Shown here piece after piece: positions 51,521 to 61,700 of a stretch of DNA of 64,000 nt. A program made the position numbers and the translations under genes. How positions within the stretch are numbered: the stretch's first letter is position 1; each line of letters opens with the position of its first letter. The stretch is from Halioglobus maricola (GTDB lineage Bacteria; Pseudomonadota; Gammaproteobacteria; Pseudomonadales; Halieaceae), in the NCBI RefSeq assembly GCF_009388985.1, contig NZ_CP036422.1, positions 4,044,501 through 4,108,500 on the forward strand, written 5' to 3'. The notes below the pieces were generated by a model. It did no database searches. It was not told the origin of the DNA and saw only the letters and a program-made list of their open reading frames with translations.

Positions 51521-53062
51521 TTAATTTTCTCCTGACTCGGGCCGCTGACCGAGGTAGAGCTGATAGGCGCGATTCTCGGTTTCATCCCAGTAACGGAATC
51601 CAATATCGTCCATAACGCTGCTGAAAGCCTTGCGCTCAGCGGCCCTCACCTGCACTCCCACAAGAATACGGCCGTACGCTGCACCGTGGTTGCGATAGTG
51701 GAACATCGAAATATTCCAGGCCTGGCCCAGGCCCGACAGAAACTTCGCCAGTGCGCCGGGGCGCTCCGGGAATTCGACCCGGTAGACGCGCTCGTTGGCA
51801 ACCGCATCCGGCACGTGGCCACCCACCATGTAGCGCACATGAAGTTTGGCGACCTCATTTTCCGTCAGGTCTTCGACCTCGTAACCCTTCTTGGCGAGCT
51901 CACTCAACAGGCTCTCGAGATCGTCGCCGCCAGGGACCACAGACACACCCACGAACACCTGGGCTGAACCGGCATCCGCATAGCGGTAGTTGAACTCGGT
52001 GATATTGCGCCGCCCGAGAACGCCGCAGAAAGCGCGGAAGCTACCGGGACGCTCGGGGATGGTGACACTGAGCACCGCCTCGCGCTGCTCGCCAATTTCG
52101 GTGCGCTCCGAGATATAGCGCAGGCGATCAAAATTAGTATTGGCGCCGGAAACAATCGCGAGCAAATCCTTGTCTTCGCAACCCTCTCGCTCGGCATATT
52201 TTTTCAGGCCGGCAAGCGCCAGCGCTCCTGCAGGCTCAGCAATACTCCGCGTGTCTTCAAAGATGTCCTTGATTGCCGCGCACATCTCGTCGGTGGACGC
52301 GGTGATCACCTCGTCCACCGTTTCGCGGATAACCCGGAAGGTCTCCTTGCCGACCTGGGCGACGGCACAGCCATCGGCGAACAAACCCACTTCGGGCAGC
52401 GTTGCACGACGCCCACGGTCTAGCGCCAGCTTTAAACAGGCGGCATCTTCCGGCTCAACACCGATAATTTTTGTCTGCGGCCACACGTACTTCACATAGG
52501 CGGCCACGCCGGCGAGCAAGCCGCCGCCCCCCACTGGCACAAAAAGCACATCCAGTGGCGCCTGGTGCTGGCGCACAATTTCCATACCCACGGTGCCTTG
52601 ACCCGCGATCACGTCCGGGTCATCAAAGGGATGCACGTAGGTCATACCTTTTTCTTTCACCAGACGGTCGGCGTGGGCTGCAGCCTCATCGTAGGAATCG
52701 CCATGCAGCACAACACGCGCCCCACGGCCGCGCACGGCATCCACCTTGATCAGTGGTGTGGTGCGAGGCATCACGATTGTCGCCTTCACCCCCATCTTCT
52801 GCGCGGCCATAGCCAGGCCCTGGGCATGGTTACCCGCCGAGGCTGCAACAACACCGCCGGCGCGCTGCGCTTCACTCAAGCGATGCATCTTGTTGTAGGC
52901 TCCGCGCAACTTGAACGAGAACACGGGCTGCAGATCCTCGCGCTTCAGCCACACCCGGTTGCCAGTGCGTTGCGACAACAACGGCGCCTGATCCACCGGC
53001 GTCTCCCGGGCCACATCGTAGACCCGCGCGTCGAGGATGCGCTTGATATAGGACTGAGGCAT
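51521..53062 (-). CDS. ilvA: Threonine ammonia-lyase, biosynthetic
   Basis: A 513-residue PLP enzyme deaminating threonine to 2-oxobutanoate, first step of isoleucine synthesis. The catalytic domain has PLP-Lys51 in FSFKLRGAYNKM, SAGNHAQGLA, and PVGGGGLLAGVA (phosphate loop). Residues of about 330-510 form two ACT-like regulatory domains (LSVTIPERPGSFRAFCGVLG and YRVEFPERPGALAKFLSGLG), the arrangement of the isoleucine-inhibited biosynthetic form. It is divergent from rpiA. Confidence 0.95.
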   Translation of the reverse strand: MPQSYIKRILDARVYDVARETPVDQAPLLSQRTGNRVWLKREDLQPVFSFKLRGAYNKMHRLSEAQRAGGVVAASAGNHAQGLAMAAQKMGVKATIVMPRTTPLIKVDAVRGRGARVVLHGDSYDEAAAHADRLVKEKGMTYVHPFDDPDVIAGQGTVGMEIVRQHQAPLDVLFVPVGGGGLLAGVAAYVKYVWPQTKIIGVEPEDAACLKLALDRGRRATLPEVGLFADGCAVAQVGKETFRVIRETVDEVITASTDEMCAAIKDIFEDTRSIAEPAGALALAGLKKYAEREGCEDKDLLAIVSGANTNFDRLRYISERTEIGEQREAVLSVTIPERPGSFRAFCGVLGRRNITEFNYRYADAGSAQVFVGVSVVPGGDDLESLLSELAKKGYEVEDLTENEVAKLHVRYMVGGHVPDAVANERVYRVEFPERPGALAKFLSGLGQAWNISMFHYRNHGAAYGRILVGVQVRAAERKAFSSVMDDIGFRYWDETENRAYQLYLGQRPESGEN

Positions 53063-53204
53063 AGTCTGCTGCTGCCTGTAATTGAACGGAACAGGAGATG
53101 TTAATGGAGGTGGGGCCCATTTTCAGCCCCGCCGCTTGGTATTATTGGTGATCGCTGCAAGCGCCTGACCTATAATGGCCCCGCCCCAGCAGGAGAGATT
53201 TGGA

Positions 53205-53879
53205 ATGACTCAGGACGAACTGAAGCAGGCGGTAGCGGAAGCTGCCCTGGAATACATCCGGCCAAAACTGGATGACGATTCCGTGATCGGCATCGGCACC
53301 GGCTCAACGGCCAACATGTTCATTGACGCGCTGGGCGGAATCAAAGGCCAGGTCAACGCCTGTGTGGCCAGTTCCGAGGCCTCGGCGGATCGCCTGAAGA
53401 GTCACGGGATTCCAGTCTACGACCTCAACGTCGTGGATAAGGTCGATTTCTATATCGACGGCGCCGATGAGAGCAACGCCGCCTTACAACTGATCAAAGG
53501 CGGTGGCGCGGCGCTCACCAGAGAGAAAATCGTCACCGCCGTGGCCGAGGAATTCATCTGTATCGCCGACGAATCCAAACTTGTGCATACCCTGGGCACG
53601 TTCCCGCTGCCCGTAGAAGTGATCCCCATGGCACGCAGCCACGTCGCCCGCGAGCTGGTAAAGCTGGGAGGAGATCCGATTTATCGCGAGGGAGTCATCA
53701 CCGACAACGGCAATATTATTCTGGATGTATACAACTTTGCCATTCCCCAGGCCCTGGCCACCGAGGCGAAGATCAACGGCATCACCGGTGTCGTGACCAA
53801 CGGCCTGTTCGCCCTTAAACCGGCAGATGTGTTGTTGTTGGGGACCAGTGAGGGCGTCAAAACCCTGCGTGCAGAATAG
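53205..53879 (+). CDS. rpiA: Ribose-5-phosphate isomerase A
   Basis: A 224-residue RpiA interconverting ribose-5-phosphate and ribulose-5-phosphate. The start is the ATG at 53205 (MTQDELKQAVAEAALEYI), preceded by AGGAGAG; a longer frame overlaps this site. Motifs: IGIGTGSTANMFI (phosphate loop), DFYIDGADESNA, LIKGGGAALTREKI (catalytic Asp/Lys region) and DGGN-like TDNGNIILD. The rpiA/ilvA divergent pair is conserved in Pseudomonas and relatives. Confidence 0.95.
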   Translation: MTQDELKQAVAEAALEYIRPKLDDDSVIGIGTGSTANMFIDALGGIKGQVNACVASSEASADRLKSHGIPVYDLNVVDKVDFYIDGADESNAALQLIKGGGAALTREKIVTAVAEEFICIADESKLVHTLGTFPLPVEVIPMARSHVARELVKLGGDPIYREGVITDNGNIILDVYNFAIPQALATEAKINGITGVVTNGLFALKPADVLLLGTSEGVKTLRAE

Positions 53880-53881
53880 CG

Positions 53882-54610
53882 TTACCGCTTTAGCTTTGAG
53901 CCGGGATACACAACCGACCAGAGCCAGCGCCAGAAGCTATTGCCCTCCAGTACTTCGGCATTGATCGCATCGAAAAAACGCTCCAGTTCTGCAGGGTTAG
54001 CAAAGTAGTCCATGCGCGTGGTGAACTCCCGCTCCGGGTCCAACTCCTTGACCACCTTGGCCGGATTCCCGGCTACCACCACGTTGGCTGGCACGTCTCT
54101 GGCCACGACTGCGCGGGCCGCCACTACTGAATTCTCGCCAATCGTGACTCCCTTGAGTACGGTAGCGTGATCTCCCAGCCAGACGTTCTTGCCGATATGG
54201 ACCGGGGTCGGCCGCGGATCGCGCTCGGTCCGATCGTAGATCTGGTGCCAGTCTGAATCCGTCACATAGGCGCCATTGGCAAACATGGTGCCATCGCCGA
54301 TGGTTATTTCATCTGACGCGCTGATCCGGGATCCGGGGCTCATTAGCACGCAGTCACCAATCTCGAGCCGCCCCTGTCCCTCCTCGCGCCCCCAGACACC
54401 GAGCTCCACCCGGTGCATGGGCTCTCCGATGGCTGTGAACGAACGGCCTATGCGGATGTTATTTCCGGAGATTTTCACGTACCAGGGTTTCATAATCGTG
54501 TGGTACGGGCCCAGTGATTCACACTCGGGGCGCAGAAAGTATTCCGCGTACCAATAGCGAAAACGAAGATAGAGTTTTTTCAGCCACCAGGGCCGCAGAT
54601 CTTTACGCAT
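53882..54610 (-). CDS. Left-handed beta-helix acyltransferase
   Basis: A 242-residue protein with a hexapeptide-repeat domain (about 45-175), e.g. IRIGRSFTAIG, LEIGDCVLMSPG, ITIGDGTMFANG, VHIGKNVWLGDHATVLKGVTIGENSVVAARAVVARDV and VVAGNPAKVVKEL. It is of the type of maltose/galactoside O-acetyltransferases, with the active-site His probably in DSDWHQIYDR. The basic amphipathic N-terminus (WWLKKLYLRFRYWYAEYF) may bind the membrane. It may acylate a sugar or lipid-linked glycan. It converges on rpiA with a two-base gap. Confidence 0.8.
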   Translation of the reverse strand: MRKDLRPWWLKKLYLRFRYWYAEYFLRPECESLGPYHTIMKPWYVKISGNNIRIGRSFTAIGEPMHRVELGVWGREEGQGRLEIGDCVLMSPGSRISASDEITIGDGTMFANGAYVTDSDWHQIYDRTERDPRPTPVHIGKNVWLGDHATVLKGVTIGENSVVAARAVVARDVPANVVVAGNPAKVVKELDPEREFTTRMDYFANPAELERFFDAINAEVLEGNSFWRWLWSVVYPGSKLKR

Positions 54611-54743
54611 GGCAAGTTGAGTTCATGGCGAATGAGTTCATAGACAGTCGAGTTGATGGAAAGGCATGTCCAGTGTGCAGCCTTCCTGCCGGCAGGTATG
54701 ATGGCAGCACCCGTCACCGACAGCAATCGCAGAGCCGTTAAAC

Positions 54744-55412
54744 GTGTCCCAGTCTGACTATTCGCGCCCGGTCACCAGCAATCAGCCAGGGCTGCATCCC
54801 CGCCTCGCTGAGACCGTCACCCGCCATATGCAGCATGCGTTCAGGCGACCCGTTGCGCCCCATTCCCGACAAGCCTACCAAACACTGACAGAGCGCCTGT
54901 CGCGACAGCCAATGCCACTGGTACTGGATTCGTTCTGCGGCACCGGCCAGAGCACCGCAGAACTCGCCCGCCGGCACCCCGAACACCTCGTGGTCGGCAT
55001 TGACCAATCTGCGCATCGCCTGGAAAAGCACGAGTCCAGCGATGCCTGCAACTACCTGTTGTTGCGCGCAGAGGCAGAAGACATCTGGCAGCTTCTACTC
55101 GCAGACGGACACAGCGCGGGCTATCACTATCTGTTCTACCCCAACCCCTGGCCCAAAGCCAAACACCTGCAGCGGCGCATTCATGGCCACGCAAGCTTCC
55201 CCTGGCTGCTCCGCCTGGGAGGCATCATTGAACTCCGCTCCAACTGGCAGGTCTACGTTGAGGAATTCGGTACCGCCATGCACATGGCGGGACTGCGAGG
55301 CTGTATCGACCGAATTAGTGGCGATCCGGCCATCACCCTGTTTGAGAAAAAGTACCGCGACAGCGGACACGCGCTCTGGCGCTGCTTGCTTACCGTGACG
55401 AAATCGTCGTAA
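54744..55412 (+). CDS. TrmB-like tRNA (guanine-N7)-methyltransferase paralogue
   Basis: A 222-residue SAM methyltransferase starting at GTG 54744. SAM-binding features are VLDSFCGTGQSTAELARRHP and VVGIDQSAHRLEK. The tRNA-recognition loop reads FYPNPWPKAKHLQRRIHGHASF, clearly of the TrmB type, but the hallmark FPDPWPKKRHxKRR has changed to a Pro-Asn-Pro form, and the C-terminal end also differs. This looks like a divergent paralogue rather than the housekeeping TrmB. It could modify tRNA at another position or have another substrate. Confidence 0.75.
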   Translation: MSQSDYSRPVTSNQPGLHPRLAETVTRHMQHAFRRPVAPHSRQAYQTLTERLSRQPMPLVLDSFCGTGQSTAELARRHPEHLVVGIDQSAHRLEKHESSDACNYLLLRAEAEDIWQLLLADGHSAGYHYLFYPNPWPKAKHLQRRIHGHASFPWLLRLGGIIELRSNWQVYVEEFGTAMHMAGLRGCIDRISGDPAITLFEKKYRDSGHALWRCLLTVTKSS

Positions 55413-55448
55413 TGGGCTAAAGTCCCCGGTCCAATTGGAGGAGACGCA

Positions 55449-56255
55449 ATGACTGCGACGCAAGCCGACCCAGTGTGGGAACGCATCCACAGCGAAACTG
55501 CGAAGCACGCCCAGGAAGAACCCCTGCTGGCGAGTTTTCTGCATTCCACCATTCTCAACCATCACACCCTCGAGTGTGCGCTGAGCTTCCATCTGGCAAA
55601 TCAACTGGACAGCCCCACCGTGTCCTCCCTGCTGCTACGGGAAGTCATTCTGGAAGCCATGCAGAAAGATGCCTCTATCCGCCAGGCTGTACGGGCAGAC
55701 CTTATGGCGGTCGTCGATCGCGACTCGGCCAGCCAGGAACTGTATGTCCCGTTTCTCTATTTCAAAGGCTTCCACGCCTTACAGAGTCATCGCATCGCAC
55801 ACTGGCTGTGGAAAAACGGCCGCGAATCCATGGCCCTGTTCTTCCAGAACCGAATCTCGGTGAAATTTGGCGTCGATATTCACCCGGCGGCTCAGCTGGG
55901 CAGGGGTATCATGCTGGACCACGCCACAGGCCTGGTTATCGGTGAAACCGCGGTCGTGGGTGACAACGTGTCGATTCTGCAGTCGGTGACCCTTGGCGGC
56001 ACCGGCAAGGACGACGGCGACCGCCATCCGAAAATTGGTGACGGCGTGTTAATCAGTGCAGGGGCAAAAATTCTCGGCAACATCAAAGTTGGCGAAGGCG
56101 CCAAGGTCGGCGCTGGCAGCGTGGTGCTGGAAGAAGTGCCACCCCACACGACGGTGGCAGGTGTTCCGGCCAAAGTCGTGGGGCGCCCCGCAACCGACGC
56201 ACCAGCATTGGATATGAATCACGATTTCTGCTGCGACGAAAACGCCGCCTGCTGA
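55449..56255 (+). CDS. cysE: Serine O-acetyltransferase
   Basis: A 268-residue CysE acetylating L-serine with acetyl-CoA, first step of cysteine synthesis. The helical N-terminal half contains SSLLLREVILEAM and YFKGFHALQSHRIAHWLW (with the catalytic Asp/His region). The C-terminal left-handed beta-helix includes DIHPAAQLGRGIMLDHATGLVIGETAVVGD, LGGTGKDDGDRHPKIGDGVLISAGAKILGN and VAGVPAKVVG. GGAGGAG precedes the ATG. Its TGA abuts the hemE stop in a TGATCA palindrome. Confidence 0.95.
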   Translation: MTATQADPVWERIHSETAKHAQEEPLLASFLHSTILNHHTLECALSFHLANQLDSPTVSSLLLREVILEAMQKDASIRQAVRADLMAVVDRDSASQELYVPFLYFKGFHALQSHRIAHWLWKNGRESMALFFQNRISVKFGVDIHPAAQLGRGIMLDHATGLVIGETAVVGDNVSILQSVTLGGTGKDDGDRHPKIGDGVLISAGAKILGNIKVGEGAKVGAGSVVLEEVPPHTTVAGVPAKVVGRPATDAPALDMNHDFCCDENAAC

Positions 56256-57329
56256 TCAGTCGGCCAGGTGATACTGTGGCGAGAGCTCTACCACCGCGTC
56301 CACAAACGCGGTTACGTGATCCGGATTGATCCCTGGAGTAATACCGTGACCCAGATTGAAGACATGCCCGGTGCCGTGGCCGTACCCAGCCAGGATTAAA
56401 GCCACTTCGTCACGAATTCGCGCCGGGGAGGCATGCAGCATAGCCGGGTCCATATTACCCTGCAGGGCGACCTTGTCACCGACCAGCACGCGCGCGGTAG
56501 CGATATCGGTAGTCCAATCGATACCCACACCCTGGGCGCCACATTCAGCGATGGCATTCAGCCACTGACCGCCACCTTTGGTGAACACAATCACCGGCAC
56601 CTTGCGACCATCTGCTTCGGTGGGCAGGCGCGAAATCACGCGCTGCATGTATTTAAGCGAAAACTCCTTGTACGCGGCAGCGCTCAGACTGCCACCCCAG
56701 GTGTCAAAAATCTGCACCGCCTGGGCGCCCGCCTTGATTTGCGCCGCCAGATAGTCGGCCACTGCGTCCGCCAGCAATGCCAGCAGACCGTGCATAAGCT
56801 CCGGCTTGTCATATGCCATCGCCTTTACATTGGCAAAGTCCTTGGAGGAACCACCCTCAACCATATAGGTCGCCAGGGTCCAGGGACTTCCCGAGAAACC
56901 AATCAGCGGAACCGATCCGTTGAGTTCCTTGCGAATCGCGCTCACCGCGTTCATGACGTAGGCAAGGTCGTCTTCCACCTTGATATCGTTCAACCCAGCC
57001 AGATCTGCCTCGCTGCGCACGGTTTTATGAAACTTGGGACCCTCGCCTTCTTCAAAGTACAGGCCCAGACCCAGCGCATCAGGCACCGTGAGAATATCGG
57101 AAAAGAGGATAGCCGCATCCATTGGGTAGCGGCGCAGCGGCTGCATGGTCACTTCACAGGCGAGCTCAGTGTTTTTACACAGGTCCAGGAACGAACCCGC
57201 CTCCTTGCGCGTGGCCCGGTATTCAGGCAGATAGCGGCCGGCCTGGCGCATCATCCATATCGGCGTGCGATCGACGGGCTGGCGCAACAGTGCGCGGAGA
57301 AAACGGTCGTTCTTGAGTTCAGTCATCAA
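56256..57329 (-). CDS. hemE: Uroporphyrinogen decarboxylase
   Basis: A 357-residue cytoplasmic enzyme that decarboxylates uroporphyrinogen III to coproporphyrinogen III in haem synthesis. Landmarks: RTPIWMMRQAGRYLPEYR (substrate arginines), AAILFSDILTVPDALG (catalytic Asp), GFSGSPWTLATYMVEG, QIFDTWGG and NLGHGITPGINPDHV. It starts 29 bases after gltD; the gltB-gltD-hemE order is conserved in Pseudomonas-like genomes. Confidence 0.96.
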   Translation of the reverse strand: MMTELKNDRFLRALLRQPVDRTPIWMMRQAGRYLPEYRATRKEAGSFLDLCKNTELACEVTMQPLRRYPMDAAILFSDILTVPDALGLGLYFEEGEGPKFHKTVRSEADLAGLNDIKVEDDLAYVMNAVSAIRKELNGSVPLIGFSGSPWTLATYMVEGGSSKDFANVKAMAYDKPELMHGLLALLADAVADYLAAQIKAGAQAVQIFDTWGGSLSAAAYKEFSLKYMQRVISRLPTEADGRKVPVIVFTKGGGQWLNAIAECGAQGVGIDWTTDIATARVLVGDKVALQGNMDPAMLHASPARIRDEVALILAGYGHGTGHVFNLGHGITPGINPDHVTAFVDAVVELSPQYHLAD

Positions 57330-57358
57330 TGTGTCCTGATAGGAATCGCCGAGGCGGA

Positions 57359-58780
57359 TTAAACGTCCAGGTAATCGAGAATACCTTCAGCGGCCTCACG
57401 ACCTTCCCAGATGGCAGTCACGACCAAGTCGGAACCGCGAACCATGTCGCCACCGGCAAATATTTTCGGGTTACTGGTCTGGAACTTGTAGGTCTGGTGC
57501 TCCTGGGCAACAACACCGTTCCAACTATTGAGTTCGACGCTGACATCATCCAGCCAGCCGGGAGGACTGGGCTGAAAACCAAAGGCGATGATCACCGCAT
57601 CCGCTTCCAGCACCTCTTCGGAACCGGGAATTGGCTGGGGGCGACGGCGGCCGTCGGCATCGGGCTCACCGAGTTCAGTGGTAACCACTTTGATCCCGCA
57701 CGCCTGGCCGAAGTATTCGACAACTTCCACGGGCTGGCGATTGTAGAGAAACTCAACCCCTTCCTCATTGGCATTCTTCACCTCGCGACGGGAACCGGGC
57801 ATGTTTTCCTCATCGCGACGATAGGCGCAGATAACTTTGTCAGCACCCTGACGCACAGCTGTACGCACGCAATCCATAGCAGTGTCACCGCCACCGAGCA
57901 CGATGACGCGCTTGCCGCGCAGATTCACATAAGCCTCGGAATCCTGCTCAAAACCCAGGTTGTGGTTCACGTTGCCGACAAGGTAAGGGAGCGCCTCGTA
58001 AACACCTGGCAGGTCTTCACCCGGGAAGCCCCCCTTCATATAGGTGTAGGTACCCATGCCCATAAACACGGCATCGTACTGATCCAATAGCTCGCTGATC
58101 TGCACATCAGATCCGATCTCGGTATTGAGGCGGAATTCAACACCCATACCCTCGAACACCTCTCGGCGACGCACCATGACCTCTTTTTCCAGCTTGAATT
58201 CGGGGATCCCGAAGGTAAGCAGACCGCCGATTTCCGGATAGCGGTCGAATACCACAGGTTTCACACCGTTGCGCGCCAGGATATCGGCGCAACCCAATCC
58301 CGCAGGGCCAGCGCCAATGATCGCGACCTTCTTGCCAGTGTCGACCACATCGGACAGATCAGGACGCCACCCCATCGCCAGCGCGGTGTCGGTAATATAT
58401 TTCTCGGAAGCACCGATGGTAACGGCACCAAAGCCATCATTCAGGGTACAGGCTCCCTCACACAGGCGATCCTGGGGACACACCCGGCCGCAGACCTCCG
58501 GCAGGGTATTGGTCTGGTGCGAGAGCTCAGCTGCCTCGAACAAATTGCCCTCGGATACCAGCTTCAACCAGTTCGGAATAAAGTTGTGCACCGGGCACTT
58601 CCATTCACAATAGGGGTTGCCGCACTCAAGACATCGATGCGACTGCTCAGCCACCTGATCCTTGGTAAAGGGCTTATAGATTTCGACATACTCGGACTGG
58701 CGCGACTGAATCGCTTTTTTGTCCGGGTCATTACGACCCACATCGATAAACTGAAAATTGTTTGCCAGGCGATTACTCAT
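57359..58780 (-). CDS. gltD: Glutamate synthase [NADPH] small subunit
   Basis: About 473 residues; the ATG at 58780 (MSNRLANNFQFIDVGR) is preferred to an upstream TTG at 58786. The N-terminal domain binds two 4Fe-4S clusters (CLECGNPYCEWKCPVHNFIP and CGRVCPQDRLCEGAC). The FAD site is VAIIGAGPAGLGCADIL and the NADPH site RVIVLGGGDTAMDCVRTA. The C-terminus has KIFAGGDMVRGSDLVVTAIWEGREAA. It supplies electrons from NADPH to GltB. It lies 12 bases after gltB. Confidence 0.96.
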   Translation of the reverse strand: MSNRLANNFQFIDVGRNDPDKKAIQSRQSEYVEIYKPFTKDQVAEQSHRCLECGNPYCEWKCPVHNFIPNWLKLVSEGNLFEAAELSHQTNTLPEVCGRVCPQDRLCEGACTLNDGFGAVTIGASEKYITDTALAMGWRPDLSDVVDTGKKVAIIGAGPAGLGCADILARNGVKPVVFDRYPEIGGLLTFGIPEFKLEKEVMVRRREVFEGMGVEFRLNTEIGSDVQISELLDQYDAVFMGMGTYTYMKGGFPGEDLPGVYEALPYLVGNVNHNLGFEQDSEAYVNLRGKRVIVLGGGDTAMDCVRTAVRQGADKVICAYRRDEENMPGSRREVKNANEEGVEFLYNRQPVEVVEYFGQACGIKVVTTELGEPDADGRRRPQPIPGSEEVLEADAVIIAFGFQPSPPGWLDDVSVELNSWNGVVAQEHQTYKFQTSNPKIFAGGDMVRGSDLVVTAIWEGREAAEGILDYLDV

Positions 58781-58792
58781 AATCAATTACCA

Positions 58793-61700
58793 CTAGTCGG
58801 TGTTACGCAGACGGGACAGCAGGCGATCGAACTCAGCTGCCTTGGGCTTAACCAGCCAGAACTTGCCAACGTAATCTTCAAAGTTGTCCAACAGATGGGA
58901 GCCCCACTCGGACCCTGTCTCTTCCACAAACTCGCGAATATTATTGCGCAGGTGGTTTCGGTACGGCTCCATATACTCAGCACTGACCCGATGGATTTCC
59001 ACCAGTTCACTGTTGTACTTGTCAATAAACGTCCGGTCCATATCCAGCACATAGGCGAAGCCGCCGGTCATACCCGCACCGAAGTTCACACCTGTGGGAC
59101 CAAGCACTGTCACGTTTCCGCCGGTCATATACTCACAGCAGTGATCACCCGCGCCTTCCACTACCGCGTGGGCGCCGGAGTTGCGTACGGCGAAGCGCTC
59201 GCCGGCGATACCTGCGGCAAACAGCCGGCCGCCAGTCGCACCGTAGAGGCAAGTGTTACCAATGATCGAGGTTTCCTGCGACTTGAACTCGCTGACCCTG
59301 GGCGGGTAGATAACCAGCTTGCCACCTGCCATGCCCTTGCCGACATAGTCATTTGAGTCGCCTTCGAGGTACATGTGCAGGCCGCCGGCGTTCCACACAC
59401 CAAAGCTCTGGCCAGCGGTGCCGGTCAGGCGCAATACCAATGGGTTCTCTTCCATGCCGGGATTGCCATAGCGGCGAGCGATTTCACCTGACAGACGCGC
59501 GCCGATAGAACGGTCACAGTTGCAAACCTCGAACTCAAACTCGCCACCCGTGTTTGCTTCGATGGAAGCGAGGGTAGCGGCTACCATTTTCTCGGCAGTC
59601 TCGCCCTTGTCGAAAGGATCATTGGAGGAGACCTGACAGAACTCGGGCTGGCCAGCGGCGGCCTCATCCTTGTGCAGAATCGGCGCCAGGTCCAGGCCTG
59701 CCTGTTTGTCAGTATCACCCGGTAGAATCTCGAGCAAATCGGTGCGGCCAATAAGCTCTTCCAGAGACCGCACACCCAGCTTCGCCAACCATTCGCGGGT
59801 CTCTGTAGCGATAAAGGTGAAGAAGTTCACCACCATCTCCACGGTGCCGTTGAAGTGATCGTCGCGCAGCTTCTGGTGCTGGGTGGCAACACCCGTGGCA
59901 CAGTTATTCAGATGACATATACGCAGGTATTTACAGCCCAGGGCAACCATTGGGCCGGTACCGAAACCAAAACTTTCCGCGCCCAGGATCGCAGCCTTGA
60001 TAACATCCAGGCCGGTTTTAAGACCACCGTCTGCCTGCAGGCGAATCGCACCGCGCAGATTATTACCACGCAGGGTCTGCTGAACCTCCGCCAGGCCCAG
60101 CTCAAAGGGTGAGCCAGCGTAACGGATAGAGGTGAGTGGGCTCGCCGCGGTGCCACCGTCATATCCTGAGATGGTAATCAGGTCGGCGTATGCCTTGGCT
60201 ACACCTGCGGCAATGGTGCCGACGCCGGGTTCGGATACCAGCTTGACCGACACCAGCGCCTGGGGGTTGACCTGTTTCAGGTCAAAGATCAATTGAGCGA
60301 GATCTTCAATCGAGTAAATATCATGGTGCGGCGGCGGTGAAATCAGGGTCACGCCTGGCACCGAGTAACGCAGACGGGCAATCAGGTCGTTCACCTTACC
60401 GCCTGGCAGCTGGCCGCCTTCGCCGGGCTTGGCGCCCTGAGCCACCTTGATCTGCAGGACTTCGGCATTCACCAGATAATGCGGAGTCACTCCGAAACGA
60501 CCGGAAGCGATCTGCTTGATCTTGGACATACGCTCGGTGCCGAAACGCACCGGGTCCTCACCACCTTCACCGGAGTTTGAACGCGCTCCCATGCGGTTCA
60601 TCGCCGCTGCCAGCGCCTCGTGAGCCTCTGGGCTAAGCGCGCCCAGGCTCATACCAGCAGAGTCGAAACGCGGCAGGATATCTTCCACCGGCTCTACATC
60701 TTCAATGCTGATACCGCTGCCCTCAACCGGGCGCAGCAGGTCGCGCAGGGTAGCGACAGGGCGTTCATTCACGAGAGCGGCATAGCGTTGGTAATCTGCG
60801 TAATCGCCACTGGCTACCGCCTGCTGCAGGGTCATCACGACATCGGGGTTATAAGCGTGGTACTCCTGACCGTGAACATACTTGAGGAGCCCGCCCTGCT
60901 CGATGGTCTTGCGAACACTCCAGGCGCGCTTGGAAAGCAGCTTCTGTTCAGCTTCAAGCTGAGCAAACCCGGAGCCCTCTATACGGGAAGCAACACCGCA
61001 GAAGGACAGGTCGACAACTTCGCGCGACAAGCCCACCGCTTCAAACAGCTGTGCACCGCGGTATGAGGCCACCGCCGAAATGCCCATCTTGGACATGATC
61101 TTCAGCAGGCCTTTGTTGATACCTTTGCGGTAGTTCTTGTAACAGATACTGGGCTCGCCCAGCACTTCGCCACAGCGAATCAGCTCTTCCAACACGCTGT
61201 AAGCCAGGTAGGGGTATACGGCTGTCGCACCGAAACCCAGCAAGCACGCGATCTGGTGAGAGTCGCGCGCACTGGCAGTCTCAACCACAATATTGCACTC
61301 GGCGCGCAGGCCCTGCTTGATCAGGTGGTGGTGCACGGCGCCGGTGGTCAGCAGGCTGTGAATCGGCAAGCGACCACTGGCAATGTCCCTGTCAGACAGC
61401 ACCAGAATAGTGCTCCCGCTATTCACCGCCTGTTCAGCTTCGGCAACCACCGCGCGTACACCCTGCTCCAGGCTCATCTCGTCCTGGTTGTAGGTGCAGT
61501 CAATTTTCTGCAACTGGAAGCCAGGGCGGTCCAGGTTTAACAGGCTTGTGAACTTACCCTGAGATAGCACAGGGGACGTCAGGATCACTCGATCGGCGTG
61601 CTCGGGGCCTTCATGAAACAGATTTTTTTCGCCACCGAGATCAGTCTCCAGCGACATAACGATGGTTTCGCGCAGGGGATCAATTGGCGGGTTGGTCACC

